NCBI GenBank assembly: GCA_934630495.1
Contig: CAKTVW010000013.1
Location: forward strand, 1-52,828
Reading direction: 5' to 3'
DNA: 52,828 bases
Source: an uncultured Oscillospiraceae bacterium
GTDB taxonomy: Bacteria; Bacillota; Clostridia; Oscillospirales; Oscillospiraceae
Under the pieces are notes generated by a model that searched no databases, was not told where the DNA came from, and was given only the letters and a program-made list of their open reading frames with translations. Below, in pieces: positions 8,262-16,931 of this stretch. How positions within the stretch are numbered: position 1 is the first letter of the stretch; every line of letters begins with the position of its first letter. The translations under genes were made by a program, and so were the position numbers.

Positions 8262-9026
8262 ATGGAACGGACCTTACTGCGCTCGCGGCTGTTTTTATCC
8301 ACAACAGCGGAGGACGCCGCAGAGCAGGCGCGGGCATACCGTCTCGGCCTTGAGCTTGCGGACTTCTGCTATGCGCCGCGCATGGAGGACCCGAACGCGC
8401 TGCACGAGGCGCGGGAAAAAATGCGCGGCATCGACCGCTTTTGGCTTCACGCGCCGTTTGCGGAGCTGTGCCCGTGCGCGATCGATCCGCTGGTGCAGGA
8501 GGTCGCGCGGAAGCGTTTTTTGCAGACCGCCGAGCTGGCGCGGAAGCTTGGCATCCGTCGGATCGTCGTGCACGGCGGCTTCATTCCGAAGGTCTACTTT
8601 CCGCAGTGGTACACGGAGCAGTCGACACGATTCTGGAAGGACTTGCTGACGGAGCTGCCGGAGGAAATGACGCTGGCGCTGGAAAACGTGCTCGAGCCGT
8701 CTCCGGAGCTTCTGACGCAGATCGCCGAACAGGTCGACGACCCGCGCTTCGGGGTGTGTCTTGACGTCGGCCATGCCAATACGGTCGGAACGCCGTCGGC
8801 GTGGCTCGAGCCGATGCGCCCGTGGCTGCGTCATGTGCATCTGCACGACAATAACGGGGCATGGGACGACCACGCGTCGCTCGGAGCGGGAACGATCCCG
8901 CTCGAAGCGCTGCTGGATCGGCTGCTCGAGCATTGCCCGTCCGCGACCTATACGATTGAAAATCAGAGCTGTGCCGCCTCGCTGCAATGGCTGACGGCGC
9001 ACGGATATTTGGAGGAGCATCCATGA
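8262..9026 (+). CDS. Sugar phosphate isomerase/epimerase-like TIM-barrel protein
   Basis: The 254-residue protein belongs to the xylose-isomerase-like / AP-endonuclease-2 fold. Metal-site stretches are visible: IVVHGG, LALENV, CLDVGHAN, HVHLHDNNG, DDHASLGAGTIP and YTIENQ, giving the usual His/Glu/Asp ligands. It is the first gene of an operon that attaches the lower ligand to cobamides; its stop overlaps the cobT start (ATGA). That position suggests a link to lower-ligand or cobamide metabolism, but the reaction is unknown. The start has a GGAAGGAGG site. Confidence 0.75.
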   Translation: MERTLLRSRLFLSTTAEDAAEQARAYRLGLELADFCYAPRMEDPNALHEAREKMRGIDRFWLHAPFAELCPCAIDPLVQEVARKRFLQTAELARKLGIRRIVVHGGFIPKVYFPQWYTEQSTRFWKDLLTELPEEMTLALENVLEPSPELLTQIAEQVDDPRFGVCLDVGHANTVGTPSAWLEPMRPWLRHVHLHDNNGAWDDHASLGAGTIPLEALLDRLLEHCPSATYTIENQSCAASLQWLTAHGYLEEHP

Positions 9027-10126
9027 CAAAACAGGAGCTGGAAGCATATCTTTCGCAGATCCCGTCGGCTGACCGTGCGGCAATGGACGCCGCGAAAAAG
9101 CGGCAGGCACAGCTTGCCAAGCCGCCGGGAAGCCTCGGGAGGCTGGAGGAGCTTACGATCCGTCTGGCGGGCGTCACCGGACAGGTGCACAACCACGCGG
9201 ACAACTGTCGGATCGCGGTGTTTGCGGCCGATAACGGCGTGGTCTGCGAGGGCGTTTCCTCCGCGCCGCAGTCGGTCACGCTTTCGCAGGCGGTCAACAT
9301 GACCCACGGGATCACCGGAATGTCCGCCATGGCGCACTGCTTCGGCAATTCGGTATGCGTGGTCGATGTCGGCATCGCCGCCGACGGGACGCCCGACGGC
9401 ATTCTCCCGCGCAAGGTCCGGCGCGGAACGGAAAACATCCGCAAGGCCCCCGCCATGACGGAGGCGGAGGCGCTCCGCGCGATCTCCGTCGGCATCGAGC
9501 AGGCGGAGCGGGCAAGGGCGGACGGCGTGCAGGCGCTCGGCATGGGCGAAATGGGCATCGGAAATACGACCACGGCGACGGCCGTTCTCTGCGCGCTGAC
9601 GGGCGCTTCGATGCAGACCGCCGTCGGGCGGGGCGGCGGCCTGACGGACGCGGCCTTCGCGCGCAAGGCTCTGGTCATTACCGAGGCGCTTTCCCTGCAC
9701 AGACCGGACCGAAACGATGTGCTCGACGTGCTTGCCAAGGTCGGCGGGCTGGATATCGCGGCCATGACCGGCGCGTATCTCGGCTGCGCAAGGAACCGCA
9801 TCCCCGCCGTCGTCGACGGCCTGATCTCGGTCGTCGCGGCGCTCTGCGCCGTGCGGCTCTGTCCGCAGGTGCGCGACGTTCTGTTTCTCTCCCATGCCTC
9901 CTATGAACGCGGCTACCGCATTGCCGCCGAGGAGCTGGGCGCACAGCCGTGTCTGCTTCTGGAAATGCGGCTGGGCGAGGGAAGCGGCTGTCCGATCATG
10001 TTTCAGGTGATGAAAGCCGCCTGCGCCGCCATGAACGGCATGGCGACCTTTTCCGAGGCGGCGATCAACGACGGCTATCTCGACGAAATTCGGAAAACCG
10101 ACGCGTTCACGGTGAGGCCGATATGA
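9023..10126 (+). CDS. cobT: Nicotinate-nucleotide:dimethylbenzimidazole phosphoribosyltransferase
   Basis: CobT makes alpha-ribazole phosphate (or its analogue with another base) from nicotinate mononucleotide and the lower-ligand base. The 367-residue protein, usual for the family, has LAKPPGSLGRLE near the N-terminus, FAADNGVVCEGVS, GMGEMGIGNTTTATA, VGRGGGLTD and the ending LGEGSGCPIMFQ with the catalytic Glu region. The ATG at 9023 overlaps the stop of the TIM-barrel gene, and the stop overlaps the cobU start. Translation is coupled along the operon. Confidence 0.95.
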   Translation: MTKQELEAYLSQIPSADRAAMDAAKKRQAQLAKPPGSLGRLEELTIRLAGVTGQVHNHADNCRIAVFAADNGVVCEGVSSAPQSVTLSQAVNMTHGITGMSAMAHCFGNSVCVVDVGIAADGTPDGILPRKVRRGTENIRKAPAMTEAEALRAISVGIEQAERARADGVQALGMGEMGIGNTTTATAVLCALTGASMQTAVGRGGGLTDAAFARKALVITEALSLHRPDRNDVLDVLAKVGGLDIAAMTGAYLGCARNRIPAVVDGLISVVAALCAVRLCPQVRDVLFLSHASYERGYRIAAEELGAQPCLLLEMRLGEGSGCPIMFQVMKAACAAMNGMATFSEAAINDGYLDEIRKTDAFTVRPI

Positions 10127-10644
10127 AGCTCCTGTTGCTGGGCGGGAGTAAAAGCGGAAAGAGCCGTTTTGCACAGCAGCTCGTCCGGGACTTCGGGCCG
10201 CCGATGATCTATTGGGCGACGATGGAGCCGACGGACGCAGAGGATCGGCGGCGCATCGAAAACCACCTGCTCGACCGGGCGGGATGGGGCTTTGAGACGA
10301 TAGAGTGCGGAAGAGAACTGCCGCTGGCGTTCGATCGTCTCCCGCCGAACGCCTCTGTTCTGCTTGACAGCGTTACGGCGCTGCTTGCCAACGAAATGTT
10401 TGCAGGCACCTTCGACGAAGCGGCCGGAGAGCGCGTCCTTGCACAGCTCTCGGCGCTTGCCGCGCAGACAAAAAACCTCGTCTGCGTGTGCGACGAGCTT
10501 TGGCGCGACGGGCGCGTCTACAGCGCGGCCGTGGAGTGCTATCGGCGGGAGCTTGCGATGATCTGCCGTGCGCTTGCCGCGCGCTTTGACGCGGTCTGCG
10601 AGGTCTCTGCGGGGGTCCCGCGTTTTCAAAGGGGTGCTTTCTGA
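10123..10644 (+). CDS. cobU: Adenosylcobinamide kinase/guanylyltransferase (CobU family)
   Basis: CobU phosphorylates adenosylcobinamide and then adds GMP, activating it for CobS. The 173-residue protein has the P-loop GGSKSGKS at 7-14 and a region ATMEPTDAEDRRRIENH whose last His (about 46) matches the guanylylated His of the family. The classical NEVGxGIVP stretch is replaced by CDELWRDGRVYSAAVECYRR, so this is the divergent clostridial form. A second short CobU-like protein that does carry EIGCGIVP is two genes downstream; the pair may share the work. Confidence 0.8.
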   Translation: MKLLLLGGSKSGKSRFAQQLVRDFGPPMIYWATMEPTDAEDRRRIENHLLDRAGWGFETIECGRELPLAFDRLPPNASVLLDSVTALLANEMFAGTFDEAAGERVLAQLSALAAQTKNLVCVCDELWRDGRVYSAAVECYRRELAMICRALAARFDAVCEVSAGVPRFQRGAF

Positions 10645-11388
10645 GTGAAAAATTTATTTTACGGCTTTTTCATGGCATGGGGAATGTTTTTGGCGATTCC
10701 CTGCCCGTTCCGAAAATGGCGCGAGGAGGCGCGCGGCTGCATGACGGCGTGTCTGCCTCTGATCGGCGGCATTCTCGGCGGACTTTGGGCGGCGGCGGCG
10801 TGGGCGCTGCATATCTGCGGCTGTCCCAAGGCGGTCACGGCGCTGCTGCTGGCCGCGTTCCCGTGGTGCTGCACGGGCTTTATCCATCTCGACGGCTTCA
10901 TGGACGTATGCGACGCGGTCCTGTCCCGGCGCGACCTTCCCGAAAGGCAGCGGATCTTGAAGGACTCGCACTGCGGGGCGTTTGCCGTGATCTGCCTGGT
11001 GCTGCTGGCAATGGGACAGTGGTGCCTGTTCTTCTCGGCGGAGACGGTAAAGCTCCTGCCGCTGGCGCTGCTTCCCGTGACCTGCCGCGCCTGCGCGGGG
11101 ATCGCCGTGCTTTCGCTGCGTCCGATGCGGACCAGTCAGTATGCCTCCGTGCAGAAAGCGGGCTTGGGGACGCAATGCTGGCTCTGGCTCGCGCTGGCCG
11201 TGTCTGCGGCGCTGCCGCCGATCCTCTGCGGATGGACGGGCCTTTCCGGGCTTGCCGCCTGCGCGGTCTATTGGCTGGCGGCATGGTACGGTTATCGGCA
11301 GCTGGACGGGATGTCCGGCGATATTTCCGGCTTCGCGCTGTGTCTCGGAGAATGCGCGGGGATCGCGGTACTCTGCTTTGTGAGGTAA
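10645..11388 (+). CDS. cobS: Adenosylcobinamide-GDP ribazoletransferase
   Basis: CobS joins adenosylcobinamide-GDP to alpha-ribazole (phosphate) in the membrane, the last assembly step. The 247-residue protein has several membrane segments and the family motifs TGFIHLDGFMDVCDAVLS and ILKDSHCGAF, with the acidic residues that bind Mg-nucleotide, and DGMSGDISG near the C-terminus. It starts at GTG directly after the cobU stop, so translation must be coupled. Confidence 0.92.
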   Translation: MKNLFYGFFMAWGMFLAIPCPFRKWREEARGCMTACLPLIGGILGGLWAAAAWALHICGCPKAVTALLLAAFPWCCTGFIHLDGFMDVCDAVLSRRDLPERQRILKDSHCGAFAVICLVLLAMGQWCLFFSAETVKLLPLALLPVTCRACAGIAVLSLRPMRTSQYASVQKAGLGTQCWLWLALAVSAALPPILCGWTGLSGLAACAVYWLAAWYGYRQLDGMSGDISGFALCLGECAGIAVLCFVR

Positions 11389-11392
11389 AATT

Positions 11393-11740
11393 ATGGAGCT
11401 TGTGATCGGTGGGGCCTATCAGGGAAAGCTGAGCTGGGCCGTGGCGCAATACGGTCTTCGGGAGGACGAGCTTTGCGACCTCGGCGAAAACGAGCCGCAG
11501 GCGGGAAAGCGCTGCTATTATCATCTGGAGGCCTATACGCGCCGCCATTCCTGCGGCACCATCCCCGAAGCGTTTCAAAACGCGGTCCTGATCGTCCGCG
11601 AGATCGGATGCGGCATCGTGCCGACGGACGCGCAGGAGCGGGCTTGGCGGGAGCGCCACGGCGCGTTCGTGCAGGCGCTTGCGGCACAGTCGACGCATGT
11701 AACGCGGATATTCTGCGGCCTGCCGGAGCGTCTGAAATGA
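11393..11740 (+). CDS. Short CobU-like protein
   Basis: The 115-residue protein looks like a condensed CobU: a P-loop-like GGAYQGK at 6-12 and the C-terminal CobU signature REIGCGIVPTDAQERAWRERHG followed by RIFCGLPERLK. The histidine-bearing middle is shortened (RRHSCG may contain an equivalent). It lies between cobS and cobC with a 4-bp overlap to cobC. It may complement the CobU at 10123, which lacks this signature, as a second subunit or a kinase-only form. This is inference. Confidence 0.7.
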   Translation: MELVIGGAYQGKLSWAVAQYGLREDELCDLGENEPQAGKRCYYHLEAYTRRHSCGTIPEAFQNAVLIVREIGCGIVPTDAQERAWRERHGAFVQALAAQSTHVTRIFCGLPERLK

Positions 11741-12288
11741 AGCTTTTTCTTTTGCGCCACGGGCTGACGGAGGCCAACGCCCGCCGCCTCTACTACGGAA
11801 AGACCGACCTCCCGCTGTCACCGGAGGGACGCAGACTGCTGAAGGCCGCAAAAAAGCCGCCCGCTGCCGCCGCATATTATACCAGCGGCCTGCGGCGAAC
11901 GGAAGAGACGCTTGCGCTGCTTTGCCCCGGCGCGGCGCACAGCGTGATACCGGAGCTGCGGGAGATGGACTTCGGCCGCTTTGAAATGCACAGCTACGAG
12001 GAGCTGAAGGACGACCCGGACTTCGTGCGCTGGTGCACGGGCGATAACGAGCGCAACCGCTGTCCCGACGGCGAAAGCGCCGCAGAGGTCACACAGCGCG
12101 CGCTTCGCGCTCTGCGGCCGATCCTCCTTGCGGGACAGGACGCGCTGTGCGTCACGCACGGCGGCGTGATCGCGGGGCTGCTGAGCACATGGTTCGGCGG
12201 CGGGCGCTTCGACTGGACGCCCGCGCCGGGAAGCGGCTACTGCGTGGAGTTCTGCGGACTGCACCCCGTCCGCGCAGAAAAACTGTAA
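11737..12288 (+). CDS. cobC: Histidine phosphatase, alpha-ribazole phosphatase-like
   Basis: The 183-residue protein has the RHG motif (FLLRHGLTEAN), the second-arginine region (TSGLRRTEETL), REMDFGRFE and VTHGGVIAG with the second catalytic His. That is a phosphoglycerate-mutase-type phosphatase. As the last gene of the cob operon it most likely removes phosphate from alpha-ribazole phosphate or cobalamin phosphate. Its start overlaps the upstream stop as ATGA. Confidence 0.85.
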   Translation: MKLFLLRHGLTEANARRLYYGKTDLPLSPEGRRLLKAAKKPPAAAAYYTSGLRRTEETLALLCPGAAHSVIPELREMDFGRFEMHSYEELKDDPDFVRWCTGDNERNRCPDGESAAEVTQRALRALRPILLAGQDALCVTHGGVIAGLLSTWFGGGRFDWTPAPGSGYCVEFCGLHPVRAEKL

Positions 12289-12685
12289 TCGGAAAACTCT
12301 AATACTGATTCTTGATTAAAAGATTTAATCAAGAATCCCCAGACTGTCAAAAAAGTCAAGTTTGTCATTGCGAGGCCTCGTAAGGGGCCGTGGCAATCTC
12401 GCAGAATGATCCGGAATCTTCGGTAAACTCCGGCGAATCCGAAACATTTTACATGAGATTCCCACGTCACTTCGCTCCGACCGGCAAGCGGGGACGTTTG
12501 CGAGCGCCGCCTGTGGCGGATGCTGCGAGCAAAAAGGAGTGGCAGCGGTCAAAATTTGAAGCCGCCGTCAGCGCGGCACACAAATTTTGGGCACCGCAAC
12601 AGGAACAGCCGTATCCGTAAGGCGGCAAAGCCACCAACGGCTACGTCATCGGAATGACATGACCGAGGGTTCTTTGACACGCTCC
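12289..12685. other. Repeat-rich region after the cob operon
   Basis: No gene is seen. It holds a 38-bp copy of the triple-hairpin element's first stem (12301-12338), an AGACTGTCAAAAAAGTC module (12342-12358), a half copy of the GTCATTGCGAGG element (12364-12400), the ACTTCGCTCCGACCGGCAAGC tail (12470-12490) and an inverted CCTTACGGAT module (about 12605-12625). Confidence 0.6.
12301..12338. repeat. Triple-hairpin element, partial copy (first stem only)
   Basis: AATACTGATTCTTGATTAAA followed by its inverted partner TTTAATCAAGAATC, the same stem as at 14263 and 34123. The downstream hairpins are missing here. Confidence 0.7.
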
Positions 12686-12715
12686 AACGCCGCTGTGGGA
12701 AACCACAGCGGCGTT
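12686..12715 (-). terminator. Terminator of the carboxypeptidase gene
   Basis: A perfect 13-bp stem AACGCCGCTGTGG / CCACAGCGGCGTT with a GAAA loop, 15 bp beyond the stop of the minus-strand gene. It may work in both directions between the converging cob operon and this gene. Confidence 0.7.
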
Positions 12716-12730
12716 ATATTCAGTGGTCCC

Positions 12731-13903
12731 CTAATTCCCCATACAGACCCTGCGCAGGATGCGCACGGTCAGCTCCCAGAGGCTCAGCTTTTCCACGGCG
12801 GCGGGCGCAATGATCGGGATTTCCGCAAGCGTCCGCTGATCGGTGGCGATCGTCAGCGTGCCGAGCTGCTGCCCGGCGGCAACGGGGGCGGTGACCTCCT
12901 CGCAGAGCGTTACCGTTTTGGTGACCTTTGCCTGCTCGCCCTTTTCGATCAGGATCGGCGCCGAGGGCTGCAGCTGCGGCTTGATCTCGGTCTCGACGCC
13001 CAGCTTGACCCGAACGGGCGAAAGCTCCTCCGGCAATTCGCTGCTGACGAGCGCATAGTTGGCAAAGCCGTAGTCCAGCAGCGCCTTGGCGGACTGAAAA
13101 CGGTCGGTGGAGCTGGCGCAGTGCAGCACCACGGCGATCAGCTCGATGCCGTCGCGCTCGGCAGACGCGGAAAGGCAGTGTCCCGCCGACGAGGTGTAGC
13201 CGGTCTTCAGGCCGGTCGTTCCCTGATAGAAGCGCACCAGCTTGTTGGTGTTCGACAGGCCGAATTTTCCGTCCCGAACGGTGTCCATCCAGATCGTCGT
13301 ATACTTGCGTATGGCGTCGTGCGTCAGCAGCTCGCGCGACATCACCGCAATATCGTGAGCGCTGGTCAGGTGCTCCTTGGAGGACGGGTCGTCGTCCAGC
13401 CCGGTGCAGTTGACGAAATGCGTGTCCTCCAGCCCCAGCTCGGCGGCCCGAGCGTTCATCATGTCCACAAACGCGGCCTCACTGCCTGCAATATGCTCCG
13501 CAAGCGCCGTAGCGCAGTCGTTGGCGGAGCTGACCACGACGGATTTGAGCATTTCGTCCATGCTCATCTGCTCCCCGACCTCCAGATAGACCTGACTGCC
13601 GCCCTTTGCGGCGGCCGCCTCCGAGGCCGTGACCGTATCGTCCCATGTGATCCGTCCGCTGTCGAGCGCCTCCATCACCAGCAGCAGCGTCATGACCTTC
13701 GTCACGGACGCGGGCGCAAGCTTTTCATGCGCGTTTTTTTCAAAAAGAATCGTCCCCGTCGCGGCATCCATCAAAATAGCCGACGGCGCGGGAATATCCG
13801 GCCCCGCCGCCCGCCCGAGGGGCATCACGCAGAGCGTCAGCGCCGCCGCGAGCAGCACGGCCAGCAGCCGTCGTGTGGTACGAACGAAAAATCGCTGATT
13901 CAT
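12731..13903 (-). CDS. D-alanyl-D-alanine carboxypeptidase (PBP5 type)
   Basis: The 390-residue exported enzyme trims the terminal D-Ala of peptidoglycan stem peptides. After a signal peptide (to about residue 33), the three serine-transferase motifs are in place: S66-VTK, S126-AN and K233-TG. A C-terminal beta domain and an amphipathic end (SLWELTVRILRRV) that can hold it to the membrane follow. I chose the ATG at 13903 because of the GGAGGG site; a start 21 bp upstream would overlap that site. Confidence 0.92.
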   Translation of the reverse strand: MNQRFFVRTTRRLLAVLLAAALTLCVMPLGRAAGPDIPAPSAILMDAATGTILFEKNAHEKLAPASVTKVMTLLLVMEALDSGRITWDDTVTASEAAAAKGGSQVYLEVGEQMSMDEMLKSVVVSSANDCATALAEHIAGSEAAFVDMMNARAAELGLEDTHFVNCTGLDDDPSSKEHLTSAHDIAVMSRELLTHDAIRKYTTIWMDTVRDGKFGLSNTNKLVRFYQGTTGLKTGYTSSAGHCLSASAERDGIELIAVVLHCASSTDRFQSAKALLDYGFANYALVSSELPEELSPVRVKLGVETEIKPQLQPSAPILIEKGEQAKVTKTVTLCEEVTAPVAAGQQLGTLTIATDQRTLAEIPIIAPAAVEKLSLWELTVRILRRVCMGN

Positions 13904-13969
13904 AAAAAAATCCCTCCGCTTCATCGCAGTACAAGCGTATGAGGCAGAGGAAGGGATTATGACCCGAGT

Positions 13970-14203
13970 TTACTTGACGCAGGCGTCGGCCAAAAATTTC
14001 TGCGCGGCCTGTGCGAAGCGGCCTTCATTGCCGCCGCCGATCTCGACGAGAAGCGGATGGGCAAAGTCGATCGTGAACATTTCCATAAAGCTCTTGGCGT
14101 TCACGGTGCGGTCGCCGTCATGCACCTGGATCGGATAGGGCTGCAGGGTCGCCAATCCGACAAATTCTTTGATATCGTTCAGGGATGCGAAGCGAATGGT
14201 CAT
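13970..14203 (-). CDS. HPr-like protein lacking the phosphorylated histidine
   Basis: The 77-residue protein keeps the HPr fold signature around the second helix (VNAKSFMEMFTIDF, compare VNAKS in HPr), but the active loop HARPA is replaced by ASLNDI. It cannot act as a phosphotransfer protein and may have a regulatory or binding role. Such histidine-less HPr-like proteins are common in clostridia. The start is at MTIRF with a GGAGG site. Confidence 0.8.
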   Translation of the reverse strand: MTIRFASLNDIKEFVGLATLQPYPIQVHDGDRTVNAKSFMEMFTIDFAHPLLVEIGGGNEGRFAQAAQKFLADACVK

Positions 14204-14262
14204 GAAAAAACCTCCGAAGAAGGGACTGTACTTTTGCCGAAAAGCTTGGTACAATAGGATTT

Positions 14263-14412
14263 AATACTGATTCTTGATTAAAAGATTTAATCAAGAATCC
14301 CGTGTGCTACGCACACTCGCATCGTGCGAAAGCACGCTGCGCCGTCTCATGCAGAATCTGACGCGCCCTTGGCGCTATAAAAAGCTTTTCAAGCTTTTTA
14401 ACAGATTCTAGT
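14263..14412. repeat. Triple-hairpin element, full copy
   Basis: Three stems in a row: GATTCTTGATTAAA/TTTAATCAAGAATC, GTGTGC/GCACAC and CGTGC/GCACG. Then comes a tail ending TTTAACAGATTCTAGTAT, which roughly inverts the start AATACTGATTCTTGATTAAA. The first 86 bp are virtually identical to 34123-34208. The imperfect ends suggest a MITE. Confidence 0.65.
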
Positions 14413-14504
14413 ATAAGGGTATTATACTGCTAAAATGCACAAAAAAGCAATCCGTAATTTGTTTAATTTTTCGGAGTGCTACAGCGGGAATTTTGGAGAG
14501 TTTT

Positions 14505-15797
14505 ATGAAATTTCGATGCTATACATTAGGATGTAAGGTGAATCAGTACGAGACGCAGGCAATGGAGCAGCAGCTCCGCGAGCTTGGGCACGAGATCACG
14601 GACGAGGGGCCGTGCGACGCCTGCATCGTCAACACCTGTACGGTCACGGCGGTTGCCGACCGAAAGAACCGCACGCTGATCCGGCACCTGCGGAAGGAAT
14701 ACCCGGACGCCGTGCTGGGCGTCTGCGGCTGCTATGCGCAGGTCAGCACGCAGGAGGTCCGCGAGCTGGGCGTCGACGTGATCTCCGGCAGCGGCGGCAG
14801 GGAAGAATTTATTCAGATGATGCTGCACGCCGCGCAGGCGCGGGAGCAGCAGGTCAGCGTGGACGAGGCGCTCAAGCGCCGGGCGTTCGAGCGCCTGCCC
14901 GCGGGAGGCCTGTCCGGGCGCACACGCGCCATGCTGAAGGTGCAGGACGGGTGCAATAATTTCTGCTCCTACTGCATCATCCCCTATGCGCGCGGTCCGG
15001 TGCGCTCTCTGCCGCTGAACGAGGCCGTGGAGGAAACGAAGCGCCTTGCGGCGGCCGGTTTTCGCGAGATCGTCGTCACGGGCATCGAGATCGCCTCGTG
15101 GGGCTGGGATTTTAAGGACGGGAGCCGTCTGCCCGACCTGTTGAAGGCGGTCGCGGAGGCTGCGCCGTCGGTGCGCATCCGCCTCGGCTCACTCGAGCCG
15201 CGCATCATCGACGAGGCGTTTTGCAGAACGCTTTCCGTCTGTCCGAATCTCTGCCCGCAGTTCCACCTGAGCCTGCAAAGCGGGAGCGCCTCCGTGCTCA
15301 AGCGGATGCGCCGCAAGTACGACCCGGAGCGCTATTTTGAGAGCGTCGCGCTGCTTGACCGCTATTTCCCCGGCTGCGCGGTCACAACCGATCTGATCGT
15401 CGGCTTCCCCGGCGAGACCGAAGAAGAATTTAACGAATCGCTGGCATTTGCGCGGCGCTGCGGCCTTGCGCGGCTGCACGTCTTCCCGTATTCGCGCCGC
15501 GCCGGTACGCCCGCCGCCGCCATGGACGGGCAGCTTTCCCGTGCGGAAAAGGCCGAACGCTCCGCGCGGGCCGTTAAGGTCGCGCACGAGCTGCAAACGC
15601 GTTTCGATGCGGCGCTGCTCGGCACGGTGCAGGAGGTGCTGTTCGAGCAGATCGAGGACGGCCTTTTTACGGGTCACGCGCTCTGCGGCGTCAAGGTATA
15701 CGCCGCAGGCACGGCTCTGCACAACGCCCTGCGCCGCGTCCGCATTACGGCGCTGCGGGAGGACGGCGTCGAGGGCGTCGTGGTCGAAGGCAATTGA
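14505..15797 (+). CDS. mtaB: tRNA t6A37 methylthiotransferase
   Basis: MtaB adds a methylthio group to t6A at position 37 of ANN-decoding tRNAs. The 430-residue radical-SAM protein has the N-terminal iron-sulfur domain (CYTLGCKVNQYE, NTCTVT, GCYAQ), the radical-SAM triad CNNFCSYC (about 145-152), and a C-terminal TRAM-like domain. The LGCKVNQYE signature separates MtaB from MiaB and RimO. The ATG at 14505 has a GGAGAG site and the gene appears monocistronic. Confidence 0.92.
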   Translation: MKFRCYTLGCKVNQYETQAMEQQLRELGHEITDEGPCDACIVNTCTVTAVADRKNRTLIRHLRKEYPDAVLGVCGCYAQVSTQEVRELGVDVISGSGGREEFIQMMLHAAQAREQQVSVDEALKRRAFERLPAGGLSGRTRAMLKVQDGCNNFCSYCIIPYARGPVRSLPLNEAVEETKRLAAAGFREIVVTGIEIASWGWDFKDGSRLPDLLKAVAEAAPSVRIRLGSLEPRIIDEAFCRTLSVCPNLCPQFHLSLQSGSASVLKRMRRKYDPERYFESVALLDRYFPGCAVTTDLIVGFPGETEEEFNESLAFARRCGLARLHVFPYSRRAGTPAAAMDGQLSRAEKAERSARAVKVAHELQTRFDAALLGTVQEVLFEQIEDGLFTGHALCGVKVYAAGTALHNALRRVRITALREDGVEGVVVEGN

Positions 15798-15908
15798 CCC
15801 GCGTGGCGGCGCGAACGCCGTGCGGAGCCGCAGAGAAGCGCCCCGAACGGCGTTATCCGTTCATGCCGGGAGCGGAATGCCCTGACCGTGTTTTTTGTCC
15901 TGCCGCTG

Positions 15909-16742
15909 TCAGTCGAACGCGCCGCTTCGGTCGAGCATGACCAGCAGGCGGACCGCGTCCTCGCCGAGGTCCAGTATCAGCTCGTCGCCGCTTCCGCCCT
16001 TGCCCTTCAAAATGCCCTTGTTCAAGAGCTTTTCGACCGTCGGCAGATATGCGTTCGCACCGTCGGCCGCCTTCAGCTCCTTGAGCGTTTCATACCGCAA
16101 TTCTCCATCCCCCTCTCGCAGATATCCGTTATAACCGTTTTGCTTTACGATCGCCGGGTAGTCCTTGACCATGTAATTCTGGTCGACGACATATCCGGCG
16201 ATGCGCTTATCGCGCAAATAGTTCGTTTCGCCGCCGAATTGCCACATGCCGTGGCTGATCGTCGGCACCTGCGTGCTCCATTGCGCGACCCAGCGCTCCA
16301 AATGCTGTAGTTCGTCCCACAGCATATAGCTCCGGAACCATTCCGCCGTGCTGTAAACGCCGCAGAGGCAGCCCTTTTCGCGCAGTGTGCCGCTCCAGCT
16401 CTTGATGACGTCCGTCAGCGCCCGCTTGCCGAGCGTGCGCTGGCTGTCCGCCTCGCAGTCCAGATAGATCGGCAGCGCGAACCGCCGCCCGGCAAGGCAG
16501 CGCGTGTAGAACCGCTCCGCCTCCTCCTTTGCGGCCCCGACCGTGAGCGCACGGCTGAACCAATACGCGCCGACAGCCATGCCGACCGCAGACGCCTGCT
16601 CATAGAATTGTGAAAAGCACTTGTCGGCGTAGGACCCGTCGCCGCCGCGCAGGATCGCGCCCCGAACGCCTTCGTCGCGCAGGGTGCGGAAGTTGATCCC
16701 GCGCTGATATTCCGACAGATCGACACAGAGAATTTTCGTCAT
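15909..16742 (-). CDS. GH25 family lysozyme-like protein
   Basis: The 277-residue protein has the GH25 muramidase barrel: CVDLSEYQ near the N-terminus (D8), the catalytic pair in YLDCEAD (D95, E97), and WVAQWS and MWQFGG late in the domain (about 1-200). A C-terminal region of about 75 residues follows (EGDGELRYETLKELK...), perhaps a small binding domain. No signal peptide is present, so export is uncertain; it could be a phage-type endolysin kept in the chromosome. The start at MTKIL has GGAGGAGG. Confidence 0.85.
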   Translation of the reverse strand: MTKILCVDLSEYQRGINFRTLRDEGVRGAILRGGDGSYADKCFSQFYEQASAVGMAVGAYWFSRALTVGAAKEEAERFYTRCLAGRRFALPIYLDCEADSQRTLGKRALTDVIKSWSGTLREKGCLCGVYSTAEWFRSYMLWDELQHLERWVAQWSTQVPTISHGMWQFGGETNYLRDKRIAGYVVDQNYMVKDYPAIVKQNGYNGYLREGDGELRYETLKELKAADGANAYLPTVEKLLNKGILKGKGGSGDELILDLGEDAVRLLVMLDRSGAFD

Positions 16743-16931
16743 GACCCTCCTCCTGTTCAAAAACGCCGCGACGGCTGCCCGACTTGCTTCGACGGCTTTC
16801 GGCGTTTTCCCATTCTATGCCGTCGGATGCTTTTCGGTGCCGCTCCGCCGCGCAAAAGAATTGCATGTGTCTTGACCGGAAAAGGAAGGTGTGATAGGAT
16901 AAAAGAAAAAAGGCGAAAGGAAGCGTTGGCT

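Noticed and set aside
8160..8262. Adenosylcobalamin riboswitch upstream of the cob operon
   Set aside because: The promoter lies about 50 bp before the start; there is no space and no B12-box-like sequence.
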